DNA of 64,000 nt from assembly GCA_029204225.1 (NCBI GenBank), contig CM055113.1, positions 34,066,329-34,130,328 on the forward strand, written 5' to 3'. Below, in pieces: positions 48,371-60,870 of this stretch (position 1 is the first letter of the stretch; each line of letters opens with the position of its first letter). A program made the translations under genes and the position numbers. Origin of the DNA: Diphasiastrum complanatum (taxonomy: Eukaryota; Streptophyta; Lycopodiopsida; Lycopodiales; Lycopodiaceae). Under the pieces are notes generated by a model. It was not told the origin of the DNA, ran no database searches, and saw only the letters and a list, made by a program, of their open reading frames with translations.

Positions 48371-49613
48371 TTGGATTGGTGGTCCCACACCAATCGACGC
48401 CTTTTCGTCCTGGATCTTTTGTGCTTCTTGGAGGCGAGACTGTTGTTGTCGGGAGTGGTAGATTGTCGTGCCGATGCCCTCCATCATTTGTCACCGTAAT
48501 TTGTTGAAGAAGGGCATGGGTTTGTAGTAATGGAGCATACTCTGGAGAAAGTTATGGGTTTTCCATAGCTCCACCATATCAACGTACAGGGCGGAAGTGA
48601 GTGCAGCACGATAATAGAGCCTTGCAACGTTGATATGGTCGTCTTGTGTCCGCAAGGGTTTATTGATGTCAAGGGCGATTGGGGGTAACCCTCGATCCCA
48701 AAAACCTCTGAGTTCTGCCAGAGATGCCACCAGGCCGCAATTATCCGCAAAGTATCTGACATCGCGATTAGGATTGCCATGGTGCTTCTGGTAGAATACT
48801 CGGCAGTTGGTGACCATGTCTTCGGCTAAGTTGTCGGTATCCACGCCTGTGAGCTTAGGCCAAAAGATTATGTTCTTGACCTTGGTGGCAAGAAACGGTT
48901 CTCGCCTCGCTACTGGATAGTAATAAGGATTGGTGCGCATGTAGGAGGGAGCTTCGAGATGCCGTGCCATTGAGGTCTTACTTTGCAGGAAGATCTGATG
49001 ATGCCAGAGAGATTGTGGATCCAAGAGTTTGACTGCTGCTTTATGTGTCTGACACTGGTCCAAATCTGGCAATATGTAGCCACCTCGCTGTTTCGTTGTT
49101 GGATACTTCTTTGCAAACTCTTGAGAGGCGTGCAGCTCCTTGCTTGGTTCTGTGGGTGTGATTCTATGTCGGATGGTTGGGGCTTCAGGGGCAATCTCGT
49201 GTTCGGTTTGTGGATCGGGATCAGGAGATAGAGGAGGCGAGTGGTTAGCTTCTGCAATTCTTTGTGACTCAGAAGAAAATTGTCGTGGAATGAAGGTTGG
49301 GCTAGTGGTGTCGAGGGGGTTAGAAGCGGTGAAAGGAAAAAGAAAATGTTGGGAGCTGGTACCCCCAGAGCCCGATGGATTGGTTGGTGTTTGAGCTCCT
49401 TGCCCCAGGGGTTGGCCTTGAAATGCGGAGCCTTGAGTGGCAGGAGGAGGCTGTTGAAATCCTGCTCCATCTCCACCATCTGGTCCATCAAAGTGGTGCC
49501 CCGAATCATGGAATTGGGCGTGCTCTGCATGAACCGACGGTGTCGACTGGGCAGCAGCCTTTAAGCGTTCTTCCAGGGTGGCTATGTGCTGGTTTAGGGC
49601 CTCGATGGAAGCA
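48371..49613 (-). pseudogene. Family J copy 2: unrecognised ORF, 5' end cut off
   Basis: One minus-strand frame is open from the junction at about 49613 to the stop after FFNKLR (48491), about 375 codons. It starts inside a short coiled coil (SIEALNQHIATLEERLKAAA) and passes a Gln/Pro/Gly-rich linker (49540-49200). Then come YILPDLDQCQTHKAAVKLLD, NPYYYPVARREPF, FWPKLTG, NCGLVASLAELRGFWDRG and LPPIALDINKP. After the stop the frame continues, with QMMEGIGTTIYHSRQQQSRL and GVGPPIQ, to the polypurine tract. PYY.P..RR, LPP.A.D.NKP and G..GPP match copy 1 at the same spacing order. No known domain recognised. The 5' part is lost at the junction with a copia LTR at 49614. Confidence 0.65.
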
Positions 49614-49904
49614 ACTGCATGTCAACTCATAAAATTGCCTAGACATGTGTAGATCACAGAAACTACTTTGCATGTTGCATGCATTGATTGCATGTGGCTT
49701 GCATGCATACAATAAGACTTTGCATGCTATCAAAACATCTGCATGTCATTACAATTGAACCTATCTAACTCAAATCCGAACTACACTAGAAGGATATGTG
49801 CTCAATTCACACTCCTTATATGTACAACATGAAATCTAGTGGAAATTATCATGGTCATGACCCCAAACTCGAGATAGGAAGATAATATTTTAATAATCTT
49901 CACA
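49614..49904 (-). repeat. Truncated 3' LTR of the copia element
   Basis: Matches 54972-55262 nearly base for base. The outer end of the LTR (equivalent to 54533-54971) is missing. Instead it joins family J copy 2, with ACTGCA shared at the breakpoint. A polypurine tract (minus AAGGAGGAG, 49905-49913) precedes it inside the element. Confidence 0.9.
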
Positions 49905-49918
49905 CTCCTCCTTAAAAT

Positions 49919-52900
49919 TTATGTTCCTATCAACATAGATTTTGAAATTAGGCCAAGGTTAGACCTCATCTTCATAAAGACATTCTTGAGTAGAGGCTTG
50001 GTGAGAAGATCTGCAACACAATCTAAAGATAAAACATGCTCCAATGAGATCTCTCCTCCAATGACTTTTTCTCTTACAAAATGATGAGCCACTTCAATAT
50101 GCGTAAAAGACTGGATTATTTGCAAGAGCCTGAGCAGAAATGTTATCATTCTTGATAATTAGTAAATCTTCATCTGCATAACACTTAAGCTCCAAAAGTA
50201 GCCTTTTGATCCATAGAACCTCCTTTGTTGTGGTTGTAAGAGATTTGTATTCAGCTTCACAAGATGATAAGGAAATAATTGTCTGCTTCTTTGACAGCCA
50301 AGAAACCAAATTTCCTCCAAGAAATATAGTGTAAGAACTTGTGGATTTCCTATCCAACCTGTCTCCTGCAAAATCTGAATCTGAAAAAGCTCCAATGATA
50401 TAATTTTGGATCCTGCATGTGTTGACTTAGCTTATGAACACAAAAGCTTAGATCAGGCCTAATCACTGTTAACCAAATAAGTGAGCCAATAAGACTCCTA
50501 TAAAGAGTGATGTCCTCAAAGGATTTTTCATCATCTTTAATAGAAACTTTTACAGTGTGCTCCATAGGTGTATCTATGCCTTTACAGTTCTCCATATGAA
50601 ATTTTCCGAGCATGGAAAGTGCATATCTACTTTGGCTTATAAATGCATGACCTTTCCAAAAATCTATTTCAAGGCCAAGAATATAGTGAAGAACTCCTAA
50701 GTCCTGCAATTTAAACTCAGTACCAAGTGCATGCTTAGTTTCTTCAACTAACTTCTCACTGTTTCCACAAAGAATGATATCATCTACATAGATGAGAAGA
50801 ATAATTACAAAGTTATCTACAAACTTATAATACAGAGAAGGGTCATATTCACTTAGACAAAATCTGAGTGATATGAGATAAGAATTGAGCCTTGCATACC
50901 AAGACCTTGGTGCCTGTTTCAGTCCATACAGACTTTTGACCAAAAGACAAACTTTTGATTCATCACCTTTCTTCACAAAACCTGGAGGTTGCTCCATATA
51001 AATCTCCTCCTCAAGGTGACCATTGAGAAATGCATTAGAAACATCAAACTGGAACATACTCCATTTGTGAAAACATGCAAGAGAGATGAGTATTCGAATT
51101 GTTACCACCTTTGCAACTGGTGCAAAGGTATCTTCATAATCAAGACCTTTAATCTGAGAGTAGCCTTTAGCACAAAGTCTTGTTTTATACTTTATTCTGA
51201 ATACCCACTTACATCCAATTACATGCATGTTGTTTGGTGGCTCCACAAGCTCCCATGTGTTATTTGACGTCAAGGCTTCAAATTCTTGGGTCATTGCTTG
51301 AACCCACTTCTTGGATTGAAAAGCTTCTTGGACATCCTTAGGCTCTTCATCTGATATAAAAAGTGCATGATAGGAAGTTTCACCTTCCACTTGTCTTCCT
51401 TCTTCATCATATGTGAGCCTCCTTGGCTCAGATCTTGCTCGTGTAGATCTTCTTGGTGTGATAGCTTGAATCTGCTCCTCCTCAAGCCTCGGCCTCACCT
51501 CTTCTTGAATAGCATCAAGATTGATGATTGATCTTGCATGAGTCTCTTTGATCTGAACATCATCCAAGTTAAATTTCTGATCTTCATGGAAGACCACATC
51601 TCTACCAACAACATTTTTGTCACCAGAGGGCAAATAAATCTTGTATGCTTTTTTAGTAGATGCATAACCTACAAAAATTCTTTTCACTGCACTAGGATCT
51701 TCCTTCTTCCTAGTTTCTATAGCTACATGCACAAAGCATACACAGCCAAAAATCCTAAGATGATATACCTTAGGCTTTTTCTTATACAACATCTCAAATG
51801 GTGTCTTTCCTCCTATTGCAAAATTTGGAAGCCTATTACAAAGATAGTTTGCACATGCAACTGCCTCTCCCCAAAATTCTTTAGGCAGAGAAGCTTCCAG
51901 CCTAATGGCTTTTGCACATTCACACAAAGTTCTATTTTTTCTCTTAGCAACTCCATTTTGATGAGGAGTATATGAACAAGAAAACTTTCTTTGAATACCC
52001 TCTCTCTCACAAAAGTCTTTAAACTTATTGGAAATGTATTCCCCTCCACTATCACTTCTTAAATCTTTTATCTTGAAAGGAAACTGCTTCTCTACATAAG
52101 CTTTAAAAGTAAGAAAAACATCATAAACCATGGCTTTTGAAGACAACATATATATCCAAGAATGTCTTGTATAATCATCCACAAAAGAGACAAAGCAGTT
52201 GGCTCCTCCTTTGCTCTTAGTTGATGAGAAATGAACATCTGATTTTACAAGTTCAAATAGTTGCTTTGTCTTGATACTTGATCTAGGAAAAGGCCTTCTG
52301 TGTGACGTTGCCAGCACACAAGCTTCACAAGGTAGAAGCTCCTTTGACAGAGTCTTTGGTAGACCAACAAATTTTCCTTCTTTGACCATAGATTGCATGG
52401 TTTTGAAATTGGGATGACCCAATCTCTTATGCCACAGATCCTCCTGTAGAACCTTGGTCTCATAAGCAATATCTGAAATGTTAGCACTCTCCCTAGAATC
52501 TAGTTTGTACAACTTACCAATTCTAGATCCTCTAGCAATAACTTCATTTTCTCTTGAGATTATACACTTGTCAACTTGAAACTTGACATCCAATCCACTA
52601 TCAAACAATTGTCCTACACTAATGAGATTCTTAGTCAATTTAGGTACATACAATACATCGTGTAAGCAAAACGATTTTGATGATGATGCATGTAATGGAA
52701 TGCTACCTATTCCTTCAATCCTACCCTCTACATCATTAGCAGTATAGATGGACCTTTTTGCACCTAAACATGGCATGAGATTAGTGAAAGAGTTCCTAGA
52801 ACTAGACATGTGGGAACTAGCCCCACTATCTATCCACCAGACTTCTTCATTCTTAAAAGGGAAAGATGAAAAAGTAGACATCATTAATGAATCCTCTCTT

Positions 52901-53757
52901 TCACTCTCTGCACCCTCACACTCATCCTCATTAGTAAGGTTAGCTTGCTTAGATTGGTTATTCTTCTTGAAACATTTTGATGCATAATGTCCTTTCTTTC
53001 CACAGAAAAAACACTTGATCTTTGACAACTTCTTCTTGACACTGGATGTTGCACGTTGTGAGGACTGATCCTCACCACCTTCTTTGGCTTTGTCCTTCTT
53101 GAAGTGTTGTTGTCCTTTGCCCTTGCCTCTTGACTTGTCTCTGATGAAGAGTGCTTTGTCATCTCCACCATCTTTCAATGAAAGTCTATTGATCCTCAGC
53201 ATTTTGTTCTCTTGCCTGCTTTCTTCAGCAATGAGAACACCTTGTAGTGTCTCCAAGGATGGAAGATCCTCTCTAACAACATAAGTCTACACAATATTGT
53301 CATACTCATCTCTAAGTCCATTTAGGACTACTTGAACAAGTTCAGTGTTCTTAAGAGCATCACTAATGCCAGCTAACTCTTGATGAAAATCCTTAACTCT
53401 CATGACATATGATGAAGCACTCTCATCTACTCTCTGATAACTTAGAAATATTTGGTTTCTAAGTGTAAGCAATCTAGAAGTATTTTTGATTGAGTATCCC
53501 AAGCTTCCTTGGCAGTGGTGCATGTACTGATCTCTCTTAACACTTCTTTGGTAACATTCATTTTTATAAAATGAAGGGCAATTCTGGTTCTTTTGTGGAA
53601 TGCTGCAGCTTCGTTACGTGCAGCAGGTTCTTCTTCAGCTCCACTCACAATATCCATTACTAATCAACAATGATTCCATTCTGATCTTCCACATTGCATA
53701 ATTGGAAGATGTTAATCTCTCACTGTGCTCTAAGAAATGTGAACCAGATGAAGACAT
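49919..53757 (-). pseudogene. Ty1/copia gag-pol, nearly complete, frameshifted
   Basis: The minus strand starts at the ATG 53757 (MSSSGSHFLE, SSNYAMWKIRMESLLIS); shifts near 53650 and 53500 follow. Gag has NVTKEVLREISTCTTAKEAW, FHQELAGISDALKN and an in-frame TAG (53289-53287). The long pol frame 53256-50350 has a CCHC knuckle CFFCGKKGHYASKC, protease WWIDSGASSHM, pre-integrase WHKRLGHPNFKTM, and integrase (KSDVHF, SFVDDYTRHSW, SDSGGEYISNKFKDFC, YTPHQNGVAKRKNRTL). RT follows with FAPVAKVVTIRILISLA, FQFDVSNAFLNGHLEEEIYM and the catalytic LIYVDDIILCG. A small gap at FRIKYKTRLCAKG lacks a few residues that relatives have. After a shift near 50350, RNase H reads DRKSTSSYTIFLGGNLVSW and SLSSCEAEYKSL; after another, HFVREKVIGGEISLEHV and ADLLTKPL. 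All domains are in copia order. Recently active but now dead. Confidence 0.95.
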
Positions 53758-54520
53758 CTTCTTGGTGAGAAATTCTAGTTATGACAAAGAATGGAGTTGA
53801 AAGGATGTTGCTTGCTATCTCAATCTAGGATCTAACACAGATGTTGATCCACCCTATAAAATCTAGCAACAGATGTGAGAACAAATTCTCAATACAGAAA
53901 ATCAATCTATCTTGAATTTGGATCTTGCTTCAGTCACAAAAGAAGAAGCACATGCAAGCAAGAAGTCTATCTCTCCCACGAGTTTCAATGTACTGAAAAA
54001 CTCCCTAGGAACTTACTTTCAACTCAAACACAGTAATATGTGTGAAATGAAAAGTCTAAGACCTCAGAACACTCACTTCTATCCAATCCTACTTGATTGA
54101 CAGTGAAAATTGATGAAAAATGGTGAAAAAGACAGATGTGTGCTCACTTTGGCATATCCCACGAGTTGAGTACCCTCTCAAACTCTCTGATTGCCTAAAG
54201 CTCTTCTAAAAACAAATCAAATTGATCTAGAAACAAGAGCAACACATTCTACTCTCCAATACCTATCCAACAAGCTATAGAACATCAAATTTGGATCATT
54301 CCTTGAGAAGTAGCACTCATTAATGACGGCTGATTTCACATGTGTGAGCTCTCTATCCGTACAGAGCTCCGTTGGATCAGATCAGCCTTGATTTGATCAA
54401 CTTATGATCCACAGATTGCTTTTTTCTCAGCGAGTTTGAATCCTTTTCCAAAATCCGAGTTCCTGCAAGCAAAAACACTGATGATCTGATGTATACTCCC
54501 TCACCTCTTCAAACAATGAA

Positions 54521-54532
54521 GCTCTGATACCA
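54521..54532 (-). other. tRNA-Met primer-binding site of the copia element
   Basis: The minus strand reads TGGTATCAGAGC directly after the 5' LTR end (TTCACA). It is an exact match to the plant initiator-Met PBS and fixes the inner border of the LTR at 54533. Confidence 0.93.
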
Positions 54533-55262
54533 TGTGAAGCTTTTAGCACGTGTGAACTTCACCACACACCCTACAGGATCTTATTGAGGTGTTGTGATTG
54601 CACAAGATTGATCAAAGAACCATATGCTTGAAAAATCTAAGGCAAGAGCACAATGGCATACATCTGATGAAAAAATCTAACTCTTCACTATGAGAAATGA
54701 ATGTCAGAAATAATTCTAAGTGTTCAGTATGGGAAAAAGAGGCTGCTCTCAGGGAGAGAGAGAAAATCATACATAGAAAACTCGGGTAGAGAGAGAATGA
54801 GTCCAAAACACCAAAATCTCAATATTCACAATATGGGAAAACATGTCCAGCTTTCCCTACATGAGAGAGACTCGAATTCCTATAGTGGAGTTGCATGGAA
54901 AGTCCACTTAACTGAACTAATTCACCTACCAGAGATCCACATGTATAACTGCATGCATGTATGGTCCATATACTGCATGTCAACTCATAAAATCGCCTAG
55001 ACATGTGTAGATCACAGAAACTACTTTGCATGTTGCATGCACTGATTGCATGTGGCTTGCATGCATACAGTAAGACTTTGCATGCTATCAAAACATCTGC
55101 ATGTCATTACAATTAAACCTATCTAGCTCAAATCCGAGCTACACTAGAAGGATATGTTCTCAATTCACACTCCTTATATATACAACATGAAATCTAGTGG
55201 AAATTATCATGGTCATGACCCCAAACTCAAGGTAGGAAGATCATATTTTAATAATCTTCACA
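54533..55262 (-). repeat. 5' LTR of the copia element
   Basis: About 730 bases, with inverted ends TGTGAAG (54533) and CTTCACA (to 55262). The inner border is set by the PBS and the outer border by the end of the match to 49904. Near 54961-55100 there are repeated GCATG strings (TTGCATGTTGCATGCA). The flank right of 55262 is the broken LTR of a Tat-type element. Confidence 0.9.
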
Positions 55263-55642
55263 ATTTTCTCATTTCAATAAAGCAGATTGGTTCCCTTCAG
55301 AATTGGATTGATGAATGTCCTTGCTCTTCTTCTTTCCTCCTCCATCTCTCATGCTTTCTTTGGGTTTGCTAATTGTTGGATCTGAATGTTATTGAGATTG
55401 TGTGTTATTATATTTTTTATGAGAGAGAAAGGGAGAGAGAGAAAGGGTAAGCTATCTTTGTTGTGGATCGTAGGGTTAATGGATGTTAGAGTTAAATGTG
55501 AATCCTACATTCATGATTGAAATCTGAACTACACTATCGCTCTCATGGAAACGAACCTACGCGCGACAACTAACTTCGTCTCTTTGATGCTAGATTGACT
55601 AGATCTTGGATTCAGGTTAGGCAAGAAAAGAAACCCCCTACA
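55263..55642 (+). repeat. Partial 5' LTR of the Tat-type gypsy element
   Basis: Inferred from position: it runs up to CTACA (55642), four bases before the primer-binding site. Its left part is cut by the copia element. It contains a GAGAGAGAAAGGGAGAGAGA purine patch at 55420-55445. Confidence 0.5.
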
Positions 55643-55646
55643 ATTT

Positions 55647-55663
55647 TGGCGCCGTTGCCGGGG
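55647..55663 (+). other. Primer-binding site of Tat/Athila type
   Basis: TGGCGCCGTTGCCGGGG is the characteristic PBS of plant Tat/Athila gypsy elements. It places the element downstream in that lineage independently of its proteins. Confidence 0.9.
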
Positions 55664-56149
55664 AGCTACGGCAATTTTTCAATTTGCAGCATGTTTGTTG
55701 GATGGTTAGCTTGCATTAGGCATCTGTCATGGCATGAATAGTGTTAGATTTGCATTTAGGGTTAGTTTGCAAGTGATTTTGCTTGATTTGAGTGGATTTA
55801 GTTGTTTAAAATCTAATCTGATTATAAAACAGGGAAAGCTATTCAGATCACAAATCTTAAGATCCATTTGCATCTGAGATATAAAAAAAACAACAAAAAT
55901 CTGTCAAATCTGCCAGATTTTGGTCAAAAAGAGACATAAATTGTCATCAGAGCTGATAACTTTTTACCCTCTTTCAAAAAACCTTCGCCGAGTTGCAAAC
56001 ACCTTCAATTTTGTCCATAAAACCTTCAGTTTGAAGGGCAAAAATTAATTCTCAACAGATTTCTAGAAACATAAAAAAAACCGCAAAAAAACACCAAAAA
56101 ATCACCAAAACCCTAAAAATACAAAAAAAGAAGATTCGCTCGGCTGATT

Positions 56150-57215
56150 AACGAAAATGCCATGATTATGTGATTTTTGTCAGGTCTACCTAAACGGATA
56201 GACGTGAGCTGAAACGTCATAATGAGTATGCACTCTTGCAAAATGCTATGGACGATGCGATTCGGGAGGAGGATGAAGATTCAAATGATGAGCCGAATAT
56301 TAGTATGTTGCCCTATACATCAAGGCAGACTACTACGACATCCATCACTATTGCATCAATGAATGCCAATGCTACTGCAGAAATGATGCTCAATGAGTTC
56401 GAGAAACTTGGGAAGAACCAGTAGAAACAGATGGAAAAGTTGCAGTCGCAATTTGATGAGAAGATCAAGGCATTGGAAAATTTTCACGGACAAGCGAACA
56501 AGAAACCTAAAAAGTTTGCGAAGACTTTTTCTACCAAGGAATATGTCTGGTGTTCTATTTGTACAAGAAATAACACAATGAATAAGTGTCCTCAATTGAA
56601 AAAACGAATGGAAATCAGTGTTTGCCATTTGTGTAATTCACCTGATCATGAGACTGCTTTTTACAACTTCAACCCTCGGATAATTCAACAACGGTATGCC
56701 CAAATGGGATATCGAGAACCACAGTATGGAGGCAATCCAATAGCTAGACCGCGACAATCTACTCTTGGATACCCGGAACATTTAGCCTTACCTGCCCCAC
56801 CAAAGCACTCCGCTCCTCCTGCCAATTTGATGGAACCAAAACCGTACATAAGTGCTGAGCAATGGAACTATGGTACTGATCAAGAAGGTGGATCTTCAGA
56901 GGATCTTTAGAACAATATGCTATTTATGCTGCCACTCAACAACAAGCCTCTAGAAATTGGACCAGAGCACCACTTGGATGTTTTGCATGTGGAGAAAATC
57001 ATAGAGTTGCAGAATGTCCAAATAAAGGAAAATTTGTACTATTTAGTCGTGACTGTGGTTATGGGCATTGCTATATAGACTGTCCAGCAGGACCTAAGCC
57101 ACCACCAGCTACAGCTCCTGTAAATTTAATAACAATCAAGCAAAGACCAGCAACCAAGTGCACCCTTGATGGTGGTCACCAGAGCATAGAAGCAAAAAGA
57201 ACCAGTAGCGGATCC
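56150..57215 (+). pseudogene. Tat-type gypsy gag with zinc knuckles
   Basis: Frames 56236-56424 and 56431-56910 are separated by one TAG. They contain ALLQNAMDDAIREEDED, a helical EKLQSQFDEKIKALENFHGQ, and Cys/His motifs CSICTRNNTMNKC and CHLCNSPDHETAFY. A further frame holds CFACGENHRVAECPNKGKF (about 56974-57030). The usual capsid domain is not seen, so the gag is either truncated at its start or unusual. Confidence 0.75.
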
Positions 57216-57306
57216 AGTACCTGCTGATTCTATACCATTGAACGATACACCAACAACATCGGGAGTCTATCCAAATCCTCATGCAGAAAAATGAAGATAT
57301 CAGGAT

Positions 57307-58083
57307 ATGAGACAGTGGATTAAACATCTGCAAGAAGAAGAGGAGCTTGAAGCTGCTAAAGCAACAGTAGAAGTTCATTCTTCATCATTGCAGCCACCAA
57401 GAAATTCACGTACGGATATGAATGACCAGTTGCATCATCATGAAGAACCCTTCAAGATGACTAAACCGGAAGCGCTACAAACAGAACTGCTCATGAATAT
57501 TTTGTCTAGTAAGATCAATATTTCATTGGGAGAGTTCCTCAAGTTGGTGCCAAAAGCAAAAGAAGTCTTAGTGCAAAAGTTAGCTCAAGTCAAACCAAAA
57601 GTCCATCAGGAGCCACTTTTTTGCGCTAGATTTGAAGAATCTAACGAAGTATTCCATGTTGGAGCCGCTTGGGAAAGTGAACAAAAGAATATCACTCTGC
57701 CGATACAGCATACACAATTTCTTAAGGAAGCAGCTGTGATAGATGGCGATTCAGGAGTTAATCTGATTTTTACAAAGCTATGTGCAAAATGGGGCCTTAC
57801 AAAGATCAAGCCTGTTACTTTTGCCATTAAGCTAGCCGATCAAACGACAGTTCATTCACGAGGAATGGTTGGAGATATACCTGTCAGAATTGTGGGAGTA
57901 CAGTTCGTCATTACTTTTGTAGTGATGGACTTACCAGAAGCGCCAAATGTCTACCGAGTTCTATTGGGACGTCCATGGTTACGAGTTGCGCAAGTAATTC
58001 ATAACTGGAGTACCGGAAAATCACGTTTAAAAATCGTGAACATGCAATTAAAGTTGACCCTACAACTTGGACTATCAAACTAG
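57307..58083 (+). pseudogene. Tat-type gypsy protease region
   Basis: The first part is helical (RQWIKHLQEEEELEAAKATV, then LQTELLMNILSSKINISLGE). The protease reads AAVIDGDSGVNLIFTKL, with the active-site D-S-G and the usual VNL, and then VVMDLPEAPNVYRVLLGRPW, the retropepsin C-terminal block. Ends in TAG at 58081-58083. Confidence 0.88.
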
Positions 58084-59140
58084 TGGTTCAAAAAGAAGAT
58101 GATGATTCGTCAACAACGGATCACACTTGTTACCATCCAGAGAAAAAATTGGGAGCTCATTACAATTCTCAAATGGATACTGTCAACTGGAATGAAGCTC
58201 TTGCAACGATTGATTGTACAGCAGCATATATGTGTCAACAAGATAATCAATCCGATTTGAGCGAGATTTCCTTATTAGATCAAACTTTGGATACACCAAT
58301 CACATTTCCACTGAATGTGCTGAATGTAGCCTGGATATCAACGGAACCTATACCAGATCCGATTGAGGATGATCTCATACATGTGAGTCATGCCTTGACT
58401 TATGATGGCAATGCTGAACTTACAGATGAAGAGATTCTAAATCATATGGATCCGACCAGATTTGGAGTGCGTAATGTTCCTGATGAACCAACAATAAAAC
58501 CGCCTAAAGCAATTATATTGAAAGAAGATAGGATCACATGATTGATGACAGAGAAACAAGCTAAGCAACATTATAATACGGTCCTGAAATGGAAAAATCC
58601 TCCTCAAAAGATTGATTCAAAGAATGTGCCACCCTTATTGGATAAAGACAAAGGAAAAGTCAAGGATGATTCTACAAGTCAGAATTCTAGCAAGACATCA
58701 TCATCTCGGAAGTCATCACCTCCACGATCAATTCCTGCTAAGAAAGCTAAGCGAAGATCCAAGACAAGTCCTTTAAAAAAGGAACAAACAAATATAGTCC
58801 AGCATGATATGCCGAGCATTTTAAACGTTATACATTGGATGATGTGGTTATCATGTTACCTAAAGCACATCGTGAACCTGAAGAACACATGCCAAAATCA
58901 AAAGGGATTTACGATGGCCCAGCTAGGACGCAACCAATGAATCTTGCTGAACTAGGAAAACCGAAAAAGATTGTACAAGTTGGATCACAACTTAATCCTG
59001 AACAGTATCAAGCACTCCACATGCTACTTATTAAGTATTAGGATTGCTTTGCATGGACTTATCAAGATCCAAAGGGTATTCCGACATCAGTTATTGAACA
59101 TACCATACCTTTAGTACCTGAAGGTTACAAAGTTCTATCG
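58084..59140 (+). pseudogene. Tat-type gypsy linker between protease and RT
   Basis: Acidic linker 58083-58541 with FGVRNVPDEPTIKP, then a Ser/Lys-rich stretch. After a shift near 58840 comes GKPKKIVQVGSQLNPEQYQA, a stop, and then CFAWTYQDPKGIPTSVIEHT, the standard sequence just upstream of gypsy RT. Confidence 0.8.
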
Positions 59141-59149
59141 CTGTAATCC

Positions 59150-60535
59150 TAATGTTGCGGACCTGATAAAGAAAGAACTTCAGAGATTGCTTGACGCCGA
59201 TTTCATTTATGAGATCGAGCATACCGAATGGATTTCACCGATTGTCATTGTTCCTAAGAAAAATGAGAAATTGCGAATTTGTGTGAATTTCAAAGCATTG
59301 AACAAAGTGACGCGGAAGGATCACTTTCCGTTACCTTTTACTGAAAGCATTTTAGTCGCCTTGCTGGATCCGAAGCTTATAGTTTCTTGGATGAATTTAG
59401 TGTTTACAACCAGGTTAAGATTGCACCTGCCAATCGCCACAAAACCGCTTTTGCAACAGAATGGGGCAGCTATGCTTACAAAGTAATGTCATTTGACTCT
59501 GTAATGCACCAAGTTCGTTCCAAAGAGTAATGCAATTTGCTTTTAAAGATTATCTACTGAAATTCCTTGAAATTTACTTGGATGACTTGGGAGTCTAGTA
59601 CAGATGCAGACCACCTGGATCGATTGGAGAAAGTATTTGAAAGATGTCGCAAATATCATATTTCTTTAAATCTAGAAAAATGCTAGATATGGGTTTCCCA
59701 TGGAGTTGACATGCAATATCGAGACATGGTATTGCCACCGCCAACAACAATTCGTGGAGTTTATGTGTTTATGGGTCATGCGAACTACTATCAGATTTTT
59801 ATTATCTTCTTTGCGGATTTAGCACGACTATATACAAACTGACTATTGTTCCTATTTGGACAGTAGAAGCGTTATAAGCCTTTGAAAAGTTTAAAAAAGC
59901 ATTAATTTCAGCACCAATACTGCGTTCTCCAGATTGGACAATAGAATTTCATGTTCATACGGATGTCTCAAAATACGCCATTGGATCAGTTTTGATACAA
60001 CCAGGTGATTATAAGAAGGATTATGCTATACGCTTTGCAATCGGACAGCTTACAGATCTGGGGAGGAATTATTCAACAATAGAATGTGAAGCGTTAGCCA
60101 TGATTTTTTCTGTTCGAAAATTCACTACCTCATGGAAACTCACTTTGTATTTTATACGGATCACCAACCGTTACTTTACTTGGTAAACAAGACGTGCACT
60201 ACTGGACGTATTGCAAGATGGTTATTGTTATTGACTAAATTTGACTTTCGCGTTGTGGTTCAAAAGGGCAAGCAACATCATCTAGCCGATCACGTTTCAC
60301 AAATCGAATCCGCACTAGTTAATACGGAAGTGGATGATGAACTACCAGATGCTGCATTGTTCTATGTTGAAGCAGTACCTAAGTGGGCAGCGAATATTGT
60401 TAAGTACCTGATGCTAGGACAACCTAATGACTCCTTGACAAAAGTACAAAAGAGACCATTGATTTATAAGGCTCAACCTTATCAATTGATTGCAGGACAA
60501 TTGTATCGTCATGGATCAGACAATATTTTATGAAG
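59150..60535 (+). pseudogene. Tat-type gypsy RT and RNase H, broken
   Basis: RT: LDADFIYEIEHTEWISPIVI, VPKKNEKLRICVNFKALNKV, then shifts. The catalytic box is seen as FLEIYLDDLG near 59561-59590. RNase H: SPDWTIEFHVHTDVSKYAIG, NYSTIECEALAMIFSVRKF, and after a shift YTDHQPLLYLVNKTCTTGRI with a downstream HLADHVSQ. Stops and shifts about every 200-400 bases. Known polymerase and RNase H residues remain but cannot be translated together. Confidence 0.9.
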
Positions 60536-60539
60536 ATGT

Positions 60540-60870
60540 GTTTTACCGCATGAAGTACCAGATTTAATCATGTTTTCACATGATGACATGGGCGGAGGAC
60601 ACTTCTCTACAGATAATATTGTTCGCAAACTTTTGCAATCAGGTTGTTGGTGGCCTACGCTTCATAAAGACACAAAAAATTTTATTCAGACATGTGATGT
60701 TTGCCAACGAGCACGACGGCCTACTCGACAGAATTATGAACCCTTGCATCCGGTTTTATCGCAAGCACTGTTTGAAAAATGGGGACTGGATTATGTCGGT
60801 CCTACTCACCCTGCCGCGCAAGGATCTCAGGGCCGATACATCATCGTAGCAACTGATTCCTATCTCTCCA
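60540..60870 (+). pseudogene. Tat-type gypsy integrase, truncated
   Basis: HHCC zinc domain: FSHDDMGGGHFSTDNIVRKL, CWWPTLHKDTKNFIQTCDVC. The core starts FEKWGLDYVGPTHPAAQGSQ (first catalytic Asp) and stops after RYIIVATD near 60858. The remaining core and the 3' LTR are missing; unrelated coding-like sequence follows. Confidence 0.9.

Noticed and set aside
49140-49632. Plus-strand frames opposite family J copy 2
   Set aside because: Shadows; the minus frame carries the motifs shared with copy 1.
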